From NCBI RefSeq assembly GCF_004919085.1, contig NZ_STGL01000002.1:248001-312000 (forward strand): a stretch of 64,000 bases of DNA, given 5' to 3'. Both the position numbers and the translations under genes were made by a program. This DNA comes from Nocardioides sp. GY 10127. Lineage in GTDB: Bacteria > Actinomycetota > Actinomycetes > Propionibacteriales > Nocardioidaceae. This document shows, one piece after another, positions 9,911 to 18,083 of the stretch (positions within the stretch are counted from its first letter, which is position 1; each line of letters starts with the position of its first letter). Below the pieces are notes generated by a model. It searched no databases. It saw nothing but the letters and a program-made list of their open reading frames with translations, and was not told the DNA's origin.

Positions 9911-10615
9911 ATGGCCAACAGCAACCCGGCGTCGATGAGCCGGACCAAGCAGTTCATCGAGACCTACAAGATCACCCGGCGCAACGACCCGCGCATCGCG
10001 CTCTGGCTGCTGCTCAGCTTCGTGGTCGGCGCCGCCATCGGCTTCGGGCTGTTCTGGCTGCTGCCCGGCGAGGGCGTGCTCAACTGGGTCTTCGGCGTCC
10101 TGGGCGGCGTCCTCTTCGGCGTCCTCGCCGCCCTCGTGGTGTTCTCGCGGCGCGCGCAGACCTCCGCGTACTCCCAGATGGAGGGCCAGGTCGGCGCTGC
10201 CGCCGCCGCCCTCACCATGCTGCGCAAGGGCTGGCAGACCACCCCCGCCGTCGCCTTCACCAAGCAGCAGGACGTCGTGCACCGGGTCGTCGGCCCGCCC
10301 GGCATCGTCCTGGTCGGCGAGGGCCACCCGAACCGGGTCCGCACCCTGCTGGCCGGCGAGCGCAAGAAGCACGAGCGCGTCGCCTACGAGGTGCCGGTCC
10401 AGGAGATCGTCATCGGCCGCGGCGAGGGCCAGCTGCCCCTGCCGAAGCTCGTGAGCACGCTGCAGAAGATGAAGCGGGCCATCAAGCCGGCCGAGATGAC
10501 CGACCTGCTGAACCGGCTCAAGGCGCTGGACGCCAGCCGTCCCGCCGTCCCGCTCCCCCGCGGCCCGGTGCCCACGTCCATGAAGGGCATGCGCGGCAAC
10601 ATGCGCGGCCGCTGA
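9911..10615 (+). CDS. DUF4191 family membrane protein
   Basis: A 234-residue protein conserved next to lipA in actinobacteria and annotated as DUF4191. Two adjacent transmembrane segments lie at about residues 32-52 and 57-77, followed by a soluble domain with a conserved core (VVGPPGIVLVGEG, RVRTLLAGERKKHERV). The basic C-terminus ends MKGMRGNMRGR. No function is established. A strong terminator follows at 10639-10677, so it is the last gene of the lip-side transcription unit. Confidence 0.85.
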   Translation: MANSNPASMSRTKQFIETYKITRRNDPRIALWLLLSFVVGAAIGFGLFWLLPGEGVLNWVFGVLGGVLFGVLAALVVFSRRAQTSAYSQMEGQVGAAAAALTMLRKGWQTTPAVAFTKQQDVVHRVVGPPGIVLVGEGHPNRVRTLLAGERKKHERVAYEVPVQEIVIGRGEGQLPLPKLVSTLQKMKRAIKPAEMTDLLNRLKALDASRPAVPLPRGPVPTSMKGMRGNMRGR

Positions 10616-10638
10616 GCCGCGCCAGGCTCCGCAGCACC

Positions 10639-10677
10639 ACGAAGCCCCCGCACTCCGAGCGAGTGCGGGGGCTTCGT
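10639..10677 (+). terminator. Strong hairpin terminator after the DUF4191 gene
   Basis: A perfect 17-bp stem (10639-10655 with 10661-10677) around the loop CGAGC. The arm core is GAAGCCCCCGCACTC. It lies between the convergent DUF4191 and RDD genes and could act in both directions. Confidence 0.85.
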
Positions 10678-10712
10678 CGTTCCGCGGCGGAGTGTGGGGC
10701 GCCCCCGCGCGG

Positions 10713-11123
10713 TCAGCTGCGGGCTCGGCCCTGGAGGACGGAGCGCTCGACCGTGACCGAGCCGACGGCCATGTCGTGCAGCCCGCGACCGTCCGGCTTG
10801 AAGATGAGCGGGGGCACCACGACGGCCACCATGATCTGCCGCGCGAGCGCCTGGAGCAGGCCGATCGGTGCGCCCACGGCGTCCACCTTGACCACGCGCA
10901 GGCCGACGACGAGCTGGCCGAAGGAGCCCCGCGCCAGCGCCACGAACACGGCCGACTCGACGACGAAGACGCCCAGCACGACGAAGCCCGACGAGGGCGG
11001 CGCGTCGGCGCCGTAGACGGGGACGAAGAGGCTGGTGACCAGCAGGCAGGCCACCCAGTCGACGGCCAGCGCCAGCATCCGACGCGGCCACGTGGCGGTC
11101 TCATGGGTCGTGCTCACGTCCAC
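10713..11123 (-). CDS. RDD family membrane protein
   Basis: A 136-residue integral membrane protein. The N-terminal span contains the pattern RRMLALAVDWVACLL, the RDD-type Arg/Asp signature, followed by at least two more spans (about 50-70 and 95-115). RDD proteins are small polytopic proteins of mostly unknown role, some linked to ion transport. The gene sits beside glnA in many actinobacteria. GTG at 11123 is the likely start, with another GTG two codons later. It is divergent from glnA and shares the 208-base regulatory gap with the GlnR operator. Confidence 0.82.
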   Translation of the reverse strand: MDVSTTHETATWPRRMLALAVDWVACLLVTSLFVPVYGADAPPSSGFVVLGVFVVESAVFVALARGSFGQLVVGLRVVKVDAVGAPIGLLQALARQIMVAVVVPPLIFKPDGRGLHDMAVGSVTVERSVLQGRARS

Positions 11124-11185
11124 ACCCTAGAGTGAGGCCGTCCCCGAGCCTCCTGGCGGTGGCAGAACCCGACCTGAACCGGGCT

Positions 11186-11223
11186 GTTACATCTGCGAAA
11201 CAGAACGGATATGGTCGCGAAAC
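11186..11223 (+). promoter_or_regulatory. Double GlnR operator upstream of glnA
   Basis: Two GlnR half-site pairs in tandem: GTTAC (11186-11190)-N6-GAAAC (11197-11201)-N6-GATAT (11208-11212)-N6-GAAAC (11219-11223). This is the GTNAC-N6-GAAAC layout known for the actinobacterial nitrogen regulator GlnR, with exact 22-bp periodicity and one weaker box. It lies 108 bases upstream of the glnA start, so glnA is very likely under GlnR control. Confidence 0.85.
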
Positions 11224-11331
11224 CGCCCCGCTCGTAGGGTTGGGGCACCGTCGGTGGCAATGGCGCCACGGGCTGTCCACTCTCACGCGTATGGTCGGCT
11301 GCCCTCGGAACGGACAGCCACAGGAGGACGT

Positions 11332-12753
11332 ATGTTCAGCAGTGACGATGAGCTGATGCAGTTCATCAAGGACGAGGGTGTCGAGATGGTCGACGTCCGC
11401 TTCGTCGACCTCCCCGGCATCATGCAGCACCTCACGGTGCCGGTGTCGTCGTTCAACCTCGACCCGATGGCCTTCGACGGCTCGTCGATCCGTGGCTTCC
11501 AGGCCATCAACGAGTCGGACATGGCGCTGTACCCCGACATCAGCACTGCCTACATCGACCCGTTCCGCAAGGCGAAGACGCTGGCGCTGCTGTACTTCGT
11601 GCACGACCCGATCACCGGTGAGGCCTACTCCCGCGACCCGCGCAACATCGCGCGCAAGGCTCTCGCATACCTGGAGACCACCGGCATCGGCGACACCGCC
11701 TTCTTCGCCCCCGAGGCGGAGTTCTTCATCTTCGACTCGGTGAAGTACAACACCACGATGAACGAGTCCTTCTACAAGGTGGAGTCGTTCGAGGGTGTCT
11801 GGAACACCGGCTCCGACACCGACCCCGACGGTTCCCCGAACCGCGGCTACAAGGTCCGCCAGAAGGGCGGCTACTTCCCGGTCACGCCGACCGACGGCAC
11901 GCAGGACCTGCGTGATGACATGGTCAAGAACCTGGAGAAGGTCGGCCTGCTCGTCGAGCGCGCCCACCACGAGGTCGGCACCGCCGCACAGGCCGAGATC
12001 AACTACAAGTTCGACACCCTGCTCAAGGCTGCCGACGATGTCATGAAGTTCAAGTACATCGTCCGCAACACCGCGTGGGAGGCCGGCAAGACCGTCACTT
12101 TCATGCCGAAGCCCGTCTTCGGCGACAACGGTTCCGGCATGCACGTCCACCAGTCGATCTGGGAGAACGGCGAGCCGCTCTTCTACGACGAGAAGGGCTA
12201 CGGCGGCCTGTCCGACATGGCCCGCTGGTACATCGGCGGCATCCTGAAGCACGCCCCGGCCGTCCTCGCGTTCACCAACCCGACCGTGAACTCGTTCCAC
12301 CGCCTGGTGCCGGGCTTCGAGGCCCCGATCTCCCTGGTGTACTCCTCGCGCAACCGCTCCGCGGCCGTGCGTATCCCGATCACGGGCACCAACCCGAAGG
12401 CGAAGCGCATCGAGACCCGCTTCCCCGACCCGTCGTCCAACCCGTACCTGGCCTTCTCGGCCCTGCTGCTGGCCGGCATCGACGGCATCAAGAACAAGAT
12501 CGAGCCGCCGGCGCCGGTCGACAAGGACATCTACGAGCTCCCGCCGGACGAGAAGGCCGAGATCGCCCAGGTCCCGACCTCGCTCGACGCCGTGCTGGAG
12601 GCCCTCGAGGCCGACCACGCGTTCCTCACCGAGGGTGGCGTCTTCACCGAGGACCTCATCGAGATGTGGATCGACTGGAAGCGCAACAACGAGATCCTGC
12701 CCGTGCAGCTGCGTCCGCACCCGCACGAGTTCGAGCTCTACTACGACATCTGA
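11332..12753 (+). CDS. glnA: Type I glutamine synthetase GlnA
   Basis: Glutamine synthetase condenses ammonium and glutamate with ATP in the cytoplasm. The 473-residue protein has the family signatures [35 protein letters not shown] and the catalytic-loop region [19 protein letters not shown]. Tyr401, in DIYELPPDE, matches the adenylylation site of type I-beta enzymes, so GlnE control is expected. ATG 11332 has an excellent ribosome binding site (AGGAGG, 11322-11327). A GlnR double operator lies upstream. The last five codons, including the stop, form the attachment core of the integrated element and are duplicated at 47179-47193. Confidence 0.97.
   Translation: MFSSDDELMQFIKDEGVEMVDVRFVDLPGIMQHLTVPVSSFNLDPMAFDGSSIRGFQAINESDMALYPDISTAYIDPFRKAKTLALLYFVHDPITGEAYSRDPRNIARKALAYLETTGIGDTAFFAPEAEFFIFDSVKYNTTMNESFYKVESFEGVWNTGSDTDPDGSPNRGYKVRQKGGYFPVTPTDGTQDLRDDMVKNLEKVGLLVERAHHEVGTAAQAEINYKFDTLLKAADDVMKFKYIVRNTAWEAGKTVTFMPKPVFGDNGSGMHVHQSIWENGEPLFYDEKGYGGLSDMARWYIGGILKHAPAVLAFTNPTVNSFHRLVPGFEAPISLVYSSRNRSAAVRIPITGTNPKAKRIETRFPDPSSNPYLAFSALLLAGIDGIKNKIEPPAPVDKDIYELPPDEKAEIAQVPTSLDAVLEALEADHAFLTEGGVFTEDLIEMWIDWKRNNEILPVQLRPHPHEFELYYDI
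12739..12753 (+). repeat. attL core (15-bp direct repeat)
   Basis: TACTACGACATCTGA, the last five codons of glnA (Tyr-Tyr-Asp-Ile-stop). An identical copy is at 47179-47193. Integration here keeps the glnA reading frame intact. Confidence 0.8.
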
Positions 12754-12787
12754 TTTGAGGGTTTTCACCCTCTGCCAGCAGTGGTCG

Positions 12788-12847
12788 AAAACGGCCTCTG
12801 ACCTGGGAAAACGTCTTTCGGCGTCTTCCAGCGTCAGGGGCCGTTTT
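12788..12847 (+). terminator. Terminator downstream of glnA, element side
   Basis: A long hairpin: AAAACGGCC (12788-12796) pairs with GGCCGTTTT (12839-12847), with further pairing of CTGAC and CTGG inward, and is followed by a T-rich end. Its inner sequence (CTGACCTG...CAGCGTCAGGGGCC) closely resembles the terminator at 47211-47253 beyond the right end of the element. Confidence 0.8.
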
Positions 12848-12856
12848 TCGTTGGTC

Positions 12857-12878
12857 TGCGGCCCCAGTGCGGCCCCAG
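12857..12878 (+). repeat. Tandem arm-type repeat, left end
   Basis: Two perfect head-to-tail copies of TGCGGCCCCAG. The same tandem pattern occurs at 47108-47129 and, less perfectly, at 29062-29083. By position and spacing these look like binding sites for the N-terminal domain of a tyrosine integrase. Confidence 0.65.
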
Positions 12879-12922
12879 ACTCGGCCCGCGCGGCATCAGT
12901 CGGGGTGTCACACCTAGCAGGT

Positions 12923-13510
12923 ATGACGCTCTCCGTCCGCTCCCCCGACGAGCTGATCGCGGTCATCCCCCACCTGCTCGGCTTCAAGCCCGAGGAGTCG
13001 CTCGTCTTCCTGCCGATGAGCTCCGAACTCCCAGCAGCCCGCGTCAACCTACCCACCACACCGTACGACCGCGAGGTCGTCTGGAGCTCCATCCGCGACG
13101 CCTACAGCCGCCACGCACAGCCCGGCTCCAGCCTCGCCATCGTGTGCCTCACAGCCGACCGCGAGACGGCCACTGACGTCGGTCACGAGTTCGGGGCACG
13201 GTTCGACTCCATCGGCATTGACACCCGCGTCATGCTGTGGGCCGACGGGACCCGGTGGGCCGACCTCGACACCGACGACATGGGCCTCCAGACCGAGGAC
13301 GCCCGCGAGCGGATCGCCGCCGCGACCGTCCTGACCGGCCGAGCCCAACCGACGACCAGCCGCGACTCTCTCGCCGAGTCCCTGGTCGGGGATCGCGAGC
13401 CCGTTGCAGCGCTTCTGTCAGAGACACGTGAGGCCGCGCGTCAGAACACGCCACAGGCGGAAGGCCGCTGGGCGGTTGCCCGCATGCGGCGCTTCCACGG
13501 TGTGTCGCGT
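12923..13510 (+). pseudogene. DUF4192 protein, 5' part, split by an IS3-family element
   Basis: The first 196 codons of a DUF4192 protein (SPDELIAVIPHLLGFKPEESLVFLP is the family hallmark region). The gene is interrupted after codon CGT (13508-13510) by the IS at 13511-14827. The target CGT is duplicated at 14828-14830, and the frame continues there to 15262. Removing the IS and one CGT restores an unbroken frame of 339 residues, so the insertion is recent and the host gene was otherwise intact. DUF4192 has no established function; it is common in actinobacterial chromosomes and elements. Confidence 0.85.
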
Positions 13511-13554
13511 GCCGGGTCTGATGGAGGCTCTCATTCCACGGAAGGATGAGGGTC

Positions 13555-13875
13555 ATGGCAGCACCGAGGAAGTACCCCGAGGAACTTCGGGAGCGAGCGA
13601 TCCGGATGGCGGTCGATCTGCGGCGTGACCCAGCGACGCGGTCGGGTGCTCTGCGTCGGGTTGGTGAGCAGTTGGGGATCAACCCCGAGACCCTGCGCAA
13701 CTGGGTCAGCCAGGTCGAGGTCGACGAAGGCCACCGCCCAGGCGTCACGACCGCCGAGGCCCAGCGGATCGCCGAGCTCGAACGGGAGAACCGTGAGCTG
13801 CGGCGAGCGAACGAGATCTTGCGGACGGCGTCGGCGTTTTTCGCCGCGGCGGAGCTCGACCGCAAGGTGAGGTGA
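13555..13875 (+). CDS. IS3-family transposase OrfA (helix-turn-helix)
   Basis: A DNA-binding subunit of 106 residues with a helix-turn-helix (RRVGEQLGINPETLRNWVSQ) and a leucine-zipper-like C-terminus (IAELERENRELRRANEIL). ATG 13555 is chosen; an in-frame ATG at 13546 adds three residues. The stop overlaps the orfB GTG (GTGA, 13872-13875), which fits coupled translation or a -1 frameshift that makes the fused OrfAB transposase. Confidence 0.9.
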   Translation: MAAPRKYPEELRERAIRMAVDLRRDPATRSGALRRVGEQLGINPETLRNWVSQVEVDEGHRPGVTTAEAQRIAELERENRELRRANEILRTASAFFAAAELDRKVR

Positions 13876-14819
13876 GCACCGCGGTGTTGGTCGCCTACAT
13901 CGACCAGCATCGGGGCCAGTTCGGGGTCGAGCCGATCTGCAAGGTCTTGCGTCAGGCAGGCGTGCAGGTCGCCCCGAGCAGCTACTACGCCGCCAAGACC
14001 CGGCCACCCTCGACACGAGCGGTCACCGACGCCGAGCGGCTGGCGGTGATCCGGGCCGTCCACGCCGACAACTACGGCGTCTACGGGGTCCGCAAGATGC
14101 ACGCCGAGCTCAACCGCCGCGGGCAGCGGATCGCGCGGTGCACCGTGCACCGGCTGATGCGCGCCGACGGGCTGCGCGGGATCAGCAGAGCCAAGGGACC
14201 TCGCACGACCGTGCCGGGCACCGGCCCGGACACGCGGCCGGACCTGCTGGACCGCGACTTCAATGCGCCGGCACCGAATCGGGTCTGGGTCGCGGACATC
14301 ACCTACTGCCGCACCTTCGCCGGCTGGGTCTATGCCGCGTTCGTCGTCGACGTCTTCTCCCGCCGCGTCGTGGGCTGGCAGCTGTCGAAGAGCCTGCGCA
14401 CCGACCTCGCGCTGGACGCCCTCGAGATGGGTCTGTGGACCCGTCAGCACGCTGGCCAGGACACCACCGGCGTGATCGCGCACAGCGACAAGGGAGTCCA
14501 GTACCTCGCGGTGCGCTACACCCAGCGACTGGCCGAGGCCGGCGCGGTCGCATCGGTCGGGTCCACAGGCGACAGCTATGACAACGCCCTGGCCGAAGCG
14601 TTCAACTCATTGTTCAAAGCCGAACTGGTCCGCAACAAGGGCCCGTGGAAGAACATCGACGACCTCGAGATCGCGGTCGCGGAGTACATCGACTGGTTCA
14701 ACCACCGACGCCTGCACGGCGAGATCGGACTCGTCCCACCCGTCCAGTACGAGGACGACTACTACCGGCACAACACCACGCCGACTACCGTCGGCGCGTC
14801 AGTTCAGAGCCTCTACTGA
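13872..14819 (+). CDS. IS3-family transposase OrfB (DDE integrase core)
   Basis: A 315-residue catalytic subunit with an HTH_21-like N-terminal region (YGVYGVRKMHAELNRRG) and an rve integrase core. The DDE triad is seen as Asp in VADITY, Asp in AHSDKG and Glu in NALAEAF, followed by the usual DWFNHRRLHGEIG signature. It appears intact, so the element may be active. The stop lies inside the right inverted repeat. Confidence 0.93.
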   Translation: MSTAVLVAYIDQHRGQFGVEPICKVLRQAGVQVAPSSYYAAKTRPPSTRAVTDAERLAVIRAVHADNYGVYGVRKMHAELNRRGQRIARCTVHRLMRADGLRGISRAKGPRTTVPGTGPDTRPDLLDRDFNAPAPNRVWVADITYCRTFAGWVYAAFVVDVFSRRVVGWQLSKSLRTDLALDALEMGLWTRQHAGQDTTGVIAHSDKGVQYLAVRYTQRLAEAGAVASVGSTGDSYDNALAEAFNSLFKAELVRNKGPWKNIDDLEIAVAEYIDWFNHRRLHGEIGLVPPVQYEDDYYRHNTTPTTVGASVQSLY

Positions 14820-14827
14820 ACCCGGCT

Positions 14828-15262
14828 CGTGACAGTGACGGCATCCGGCTCAACGACGGCGAAGCGGCCCGTCTTCTCGTGGCAGTCGAGTCCATCCCGA
14901 CCCGGGACCGGCTCTGGCTAGACATGAACCGGGGCAACGCTGGCTCCCACGTCGCACTGTGGACCGATATGACCAAACGAGCGCCCGACGACGTCCGTGC
15001 TGCCCCGGCTTCACTCCTCGGGTTCGCGAGCTGGCTCAGCGGCCACGGAGCCTTGGCGTGGTGCGCGCTCGATCAGGTGCCCAAGGACAAGCCCTACGCC
15101 CTCGCCACGCTCGTCGCCGCCGCCGTCCAGACGGGCATGCACCCTCGCGAGTGGGACGAAGCCAACAATCCAACCGAGCGGCGGGTGGAGAACGCCACGA
15201 CCTTTTTTGCACGCCCGTCGACTCCTAAGGCCAGCCCGGGTCGGCCTGCGCCCGGATTCTGA
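14828..15262 (+). pseudogene. DUF4192 protein, 3' part
   Basis: The C-terminal 144 codons of the gene begun at 12923. They contain the family segment RDRLWLDMNRGNAGSHVALWTDMTKRAP and ALAWCALDQVPKDKPYALATLVAAAVQTGMHP with the DUF4192 C-terminal helices. The part is in frame with the 5' part once the IS and one CGT copy are removed. Confidence 0.85.
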
Positions 15263-15272
15263 GGTGGTCACC

Positions 15273-15419
15273 ATGGACATCACATATCGAGGTGGACGGC
15301 CCGACAGCCGCCTGGAACGGCTCCTTGCACGGCTCGCACGGGGCCCGTCAACGGACCTCCCGGTTACAGGCCGGATTGACTTCGTACTCAGCGAAGCTGA
15401 TCGAGTTCCTGAACCTTAG
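15273..15419 (+). CDS. Possible 48-residue protein
   Basis: A short frame that starts with ATG 15273 behind GAGGTGG (spacing about 6) just after the DUF4192 stop. The product is MDITYRGGRPDS... with a basic N-terminal half (RLERLLARLARG). I recognise no family. The good ribosome binding site and position behind DUF4192 are the only support. Confidence 0.3.
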   Translation: MDITYRGGRPDSRLERLLARLARGPSTDLPVTGRIDFVLSEADRVPEP

Positions 15420-15461
15420 ATCAGAGCCCAATCCGCCTGACGCGCCCCGGCTCTCCGGACC

Positions 15462-18083
15462 CTAGGTCGCGATGTAAGCAGCCCGAGCCTTCTGAGCGCT
15501 ATCCCAGTCCTTTGCGAACTCGTCAAGCCCGGGCTTGATGTTCAGCTGCTCGATCGACTGACTGTGTCCTGGCATGAAGCGCGAACACCGGTCGAACAGC
15601 GGCATCAAGGCGGACTTGGCCTCGGCGAAGCGCTCCAGCTTGATCTTGTCCAAGCCGCCCATCATGAGATTGGATCGGTGCCGCTGGGTGACGTTGGCAA
15701 GCAACTCTTGCTCGACGAAGGCTTCGCACCATGCGCGCAGCAGGCCGTAGGCACGTTCGATCAAGGCTTCCTTGATGACTGAATCGTCCGCCGACTTCAC
15801 CAGCTCGACGGTCTTGTTGATCCGCTTGGCGATCTGCGCCGGAGTGTCCTGACGCGGCCCGACGTCCGCCTGCAAAACACCCTTCTCGGTCTCGTTGCTA
15901 CGGACCTCGTAGAAGCGATACTTCAACTTCCGAGCGTCTCTAAGTCCCAAGAGCGTGGATGCGAAGAAGATGTTGTGGGTGAAGACGATGACCTGATGCG
16001 TGTCGGCCAGCCGCGAGATGCGCTCCGCAACCTCGTTCAATCGCAAGTAGTCGAGGCTCGTGACTGGGTCGTCGAACACGATGGGCGCCTTGACCCCGGT
16101 CATTCGGCATTCAGCCAAGAAGTCCGCGATCGCCAGAACCTTGAGTTCTCCCTCTGACAGAACTGCCGACGGCCGGTATTGAGCTACAACCTTTCGCCGT
16201 TCGGCCTGGCCCCGGCGACCCTGAAACTCCAGGCCGACGGTCGGCGCGTTCAGTTCGCGGCACTCCTCCTCGAAGAGGCTGGCGAAGTTCCGGTTGACCA
16301 TGTCCTCACTCGCCTGCTTCGAGATCAGCGTGAGTGATCGTTGAATGGCAGGCAACTTGGTCTTGGCGAAGGTATCCAGCTGTGCCGCGCGCTTCGCCTT
16401 CTTCACTGCGTCGGTGATCGCGGCCAGGTGACGACCAAGGGTTTGTCGCGCGGTCAGTTCAGCGAGCTCCTGCTCCTTGGTCGCGAGCGACTGGACGCGG
16501 TCGCGCTTCTGCTCGCTTAGGTCGGCGAGTGCACTGGCGAGCTCGGCTTCGGCAGCTGCGAGGACGGTGGCCACGTTCGAGGCCTCGGCAATTGCCGCCT
16601 CAACGTCCAGCACCTGCCGACCTTCCGCCGTCGCGGTGAGAGCTCCCTCGAGATCAGACAGCAGCCGTAGCAAGCCCGTTGCGTACGCAGGGGGCGGATC
16701 CGACACCCCGATCTGTCGCACATGCTCCTTCAGCACGTCCAGGCTTAGGCCCGAGATCGTCAGCCGGGAGGCCGAGAGGGCGGCGCGGGCCTCAGCGAGT
16801 TGTCGGGCGAGCGCATCGTCAAGGTAGGTCCTGTACTTGCGCACCAACGCGAGGGCTTCCCCCGACAGCGTCTGTCCGCAGTAGATGCAGTCGTCACCCT
16901 CCGCTGGGTAGTCATGCCCCCCGAGGTGGAGTCGGTACCGGTCACCCTCAGCAATGAAGGCGTTCCATTCGTCGTCAGGCGGACCGGCGAGCTCACCATC
17001 CGCGAAGAGTTCCGTGCGGGCGCGCCGGTACTCGTCCTGCAGGCGCTCGACGGATGCGCGGTTTGCCTCATAGGCACCGGAGTTGAACTCCGCCAGTGCA
17101 GTACCGGCGCGACGCAACGCAGAGACGCGTTCCAGCTCCTCCTTGACCGCGTCGTGACGCGCCTCGACATTTCCGGCCTTCAACGCCCCGACCTCGCCTG
17201 CGAGCTTGGCGTGGGCAGTCTGGCCCTCAGTAGAGTCATCCTTAAGCGCGGCCAGTTCGGCAAGGTCTGTCGTTGCGCCGATGGTCTCGATCTTGGGGTA
17301 CAAGCTCGTGCCACGTTGGAAGTGCGCTAGGAATGGATTCGCGGCCGGCCGAAGGGCCTTCGCCTCCGCATCGACACGCTCCTGAACGCGACGGACGGCG
17401 CTGGCAACGTATCCAAACAGCGCGATCTCGCGTGGGGTGAACACGTAATTGAGCTCGTTGTCCACGTGAAGGCTGACCGCGGGCGCGTCAAAGACGCTCA
17501 TCCGGGTCAAAGGAGGGATGCCAGCCTCATTGGCCCACGCCAGCGTGCTCGCAGCGCCGTTGATTGAGTACTCGATTGAGGCGGACGGCGATGGCGACGC
17601 ATCCGCCGCGTGGGCGTTTGGCAGGATGTCCTCAGCCGTTCTAACCGCGGCAACGCGCTTGAGGACCCGCGAATACCCGGTCTTACCGGCGCCGTTTTGA
17701 CCGAAAAGAACGGTCAGATTCGCGTCGAACTCCAAGATCTGGCTCGCGGCCAAGGCGTTGACTCCCGCCACGTCCGACAACTGGCTCAGCTCGAGCACGT
17801 CCTCGGCAGCTGCAGCGCTCTCAGCAAGCGCCAGCTTCGGCGCGACTTGGAATCCTTCCGGCTTCTCCTCGAACCCCTTCTCGATAAGGAATCGCTCGAA
17901 AATCTGATCCAGCTGAGGGACCGACAGCTCCTGACTGGACGACAGCACCTGCGCTGCCGCTTCCCTGACCCAGTCGTCCTGCTCGTTGGCCCATTCAGCG
18001 AGCATCGCCCGCGGATCTACTGGCTGAGACCGATCACCCTCAGCCCCAGCCAGGTTGTCGACGTCATCTGCCATGGCGAGCAC
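15462..18083 (-). CDS. AAA_13 ATPase with zinc hook (PrrC/RloC-like)
   Basis: An 873-residue SMC/Rad50-like ATPase, last gene of the four-gene operon. It has a PrrC-type N-terminal entry (NLTVLFGQNGAGKTGYSRVLKR, Walker A about residue 126-135), long coiled coils broken near residue 398 by CIYC in the sequence DDCIYCGQTL, a zinc-hook motif as in Rad50 and RloC, then the signature LSEGELKVLAIADF and Walker B PIVFDDPVTSLD. The C-terminal 120 residues are helical and hold Arg783-x3-Glu787 (LRAWCE) with His802 or His840 downstream, reminiscent of the Arg-Glu-His set of PrrC/RloC anticodon nucleases; this assignment is inference. GTG 18083 directly follows the res stop (TAAGTG) and has GGAGGG at 5-base spacing; ATG 18074 is the alternative. 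Confidence 0.8.
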   Translation of the reverse strand: MLAMADDVDNLAGAEGDRSQPVDPRAMLAEWANEQDDWVREAAAQVLSSSQELSVPQLDQIFERFLIEKGFEEKPEGFQVAPKLALAESAAAAEDVLELSQLSDVAGVNALAASQILEFDANLTVLFGQNGAGKTGYSRVLKRVAAVRTAEDILPNAHAADASPSPSASIEYSINGAASTLAWANEAGIPPLTRMSVFDAPAVSLHVDNELNYVFTPREIALFGYVASAVRRVQERVDAEAKALRPAANPFLAHFQRGTSLYPKIETIGATTDLAELAALKDDSTEGQTAHAKLAGEVGALKAGNVEARHDAVKEELERVSALRRAGTALAEFNSGAYEANRASVERLQDEYRRARTELFADGELAGPPDDEWNAFIAEGDRYRLHLGGHDYPAEGDDCIYCGQTLSGEALALVRKYRTYLDDALARQLAEARAALSASRLTISGLSLDVLKEHVRQIGVSDPPPAYATGLLRLLSDLEGALTATAEGRQVLDVEAAIAEASNVATVLAAAEAELASALADLSEQKRDRVQSLATKEQELAELTARQTLGRHLAAITDAVKKAKRAAQLDTFAKTKLPAIQRSLTLISKQASEDMVNRNFASLFEEECRELNAPTVGLEFQGRRGQAERRKVVAQYRPSAVLSEGELKVLAIADFLAECRMTGVKAPIVFDDPVTSLDYLRLNEVAERISRLADTHQVIVFTHNIFFASTLLGLRDARKLKYRFYEVRSNETEKGVLQADVGPRQDTPAQIAKRINKTVELVKSADDSVIKEALIERAYGLLRAWCEAFVEQELLANVTQRHRSNLMMGGLDKIKLERFAEAKSALMPLFDRCSRFMPGHSQSIEQLNIKPGLDEFAKDWDSAQKARAAYIAT

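Larger units (their letters stand above)
13511..14827 (+). mobile_element. IS3-family insertion sequence (copy 1)
   Basis: A complete 1317-bp element bounded by imperfect inverted repeats of about 21 bases: GCCGGGTCTGATGGAGGCTCT at the left (13511-13531), and AGCCGGGTTCAGTAGAGGCTCT as the complement of the right end. A 3-bp CGT duplication flanks it. It contains orfA and orfB in the two-frame arrangement typical of IS3. It splits the DUF4192 gene. Confidence 0.9.
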
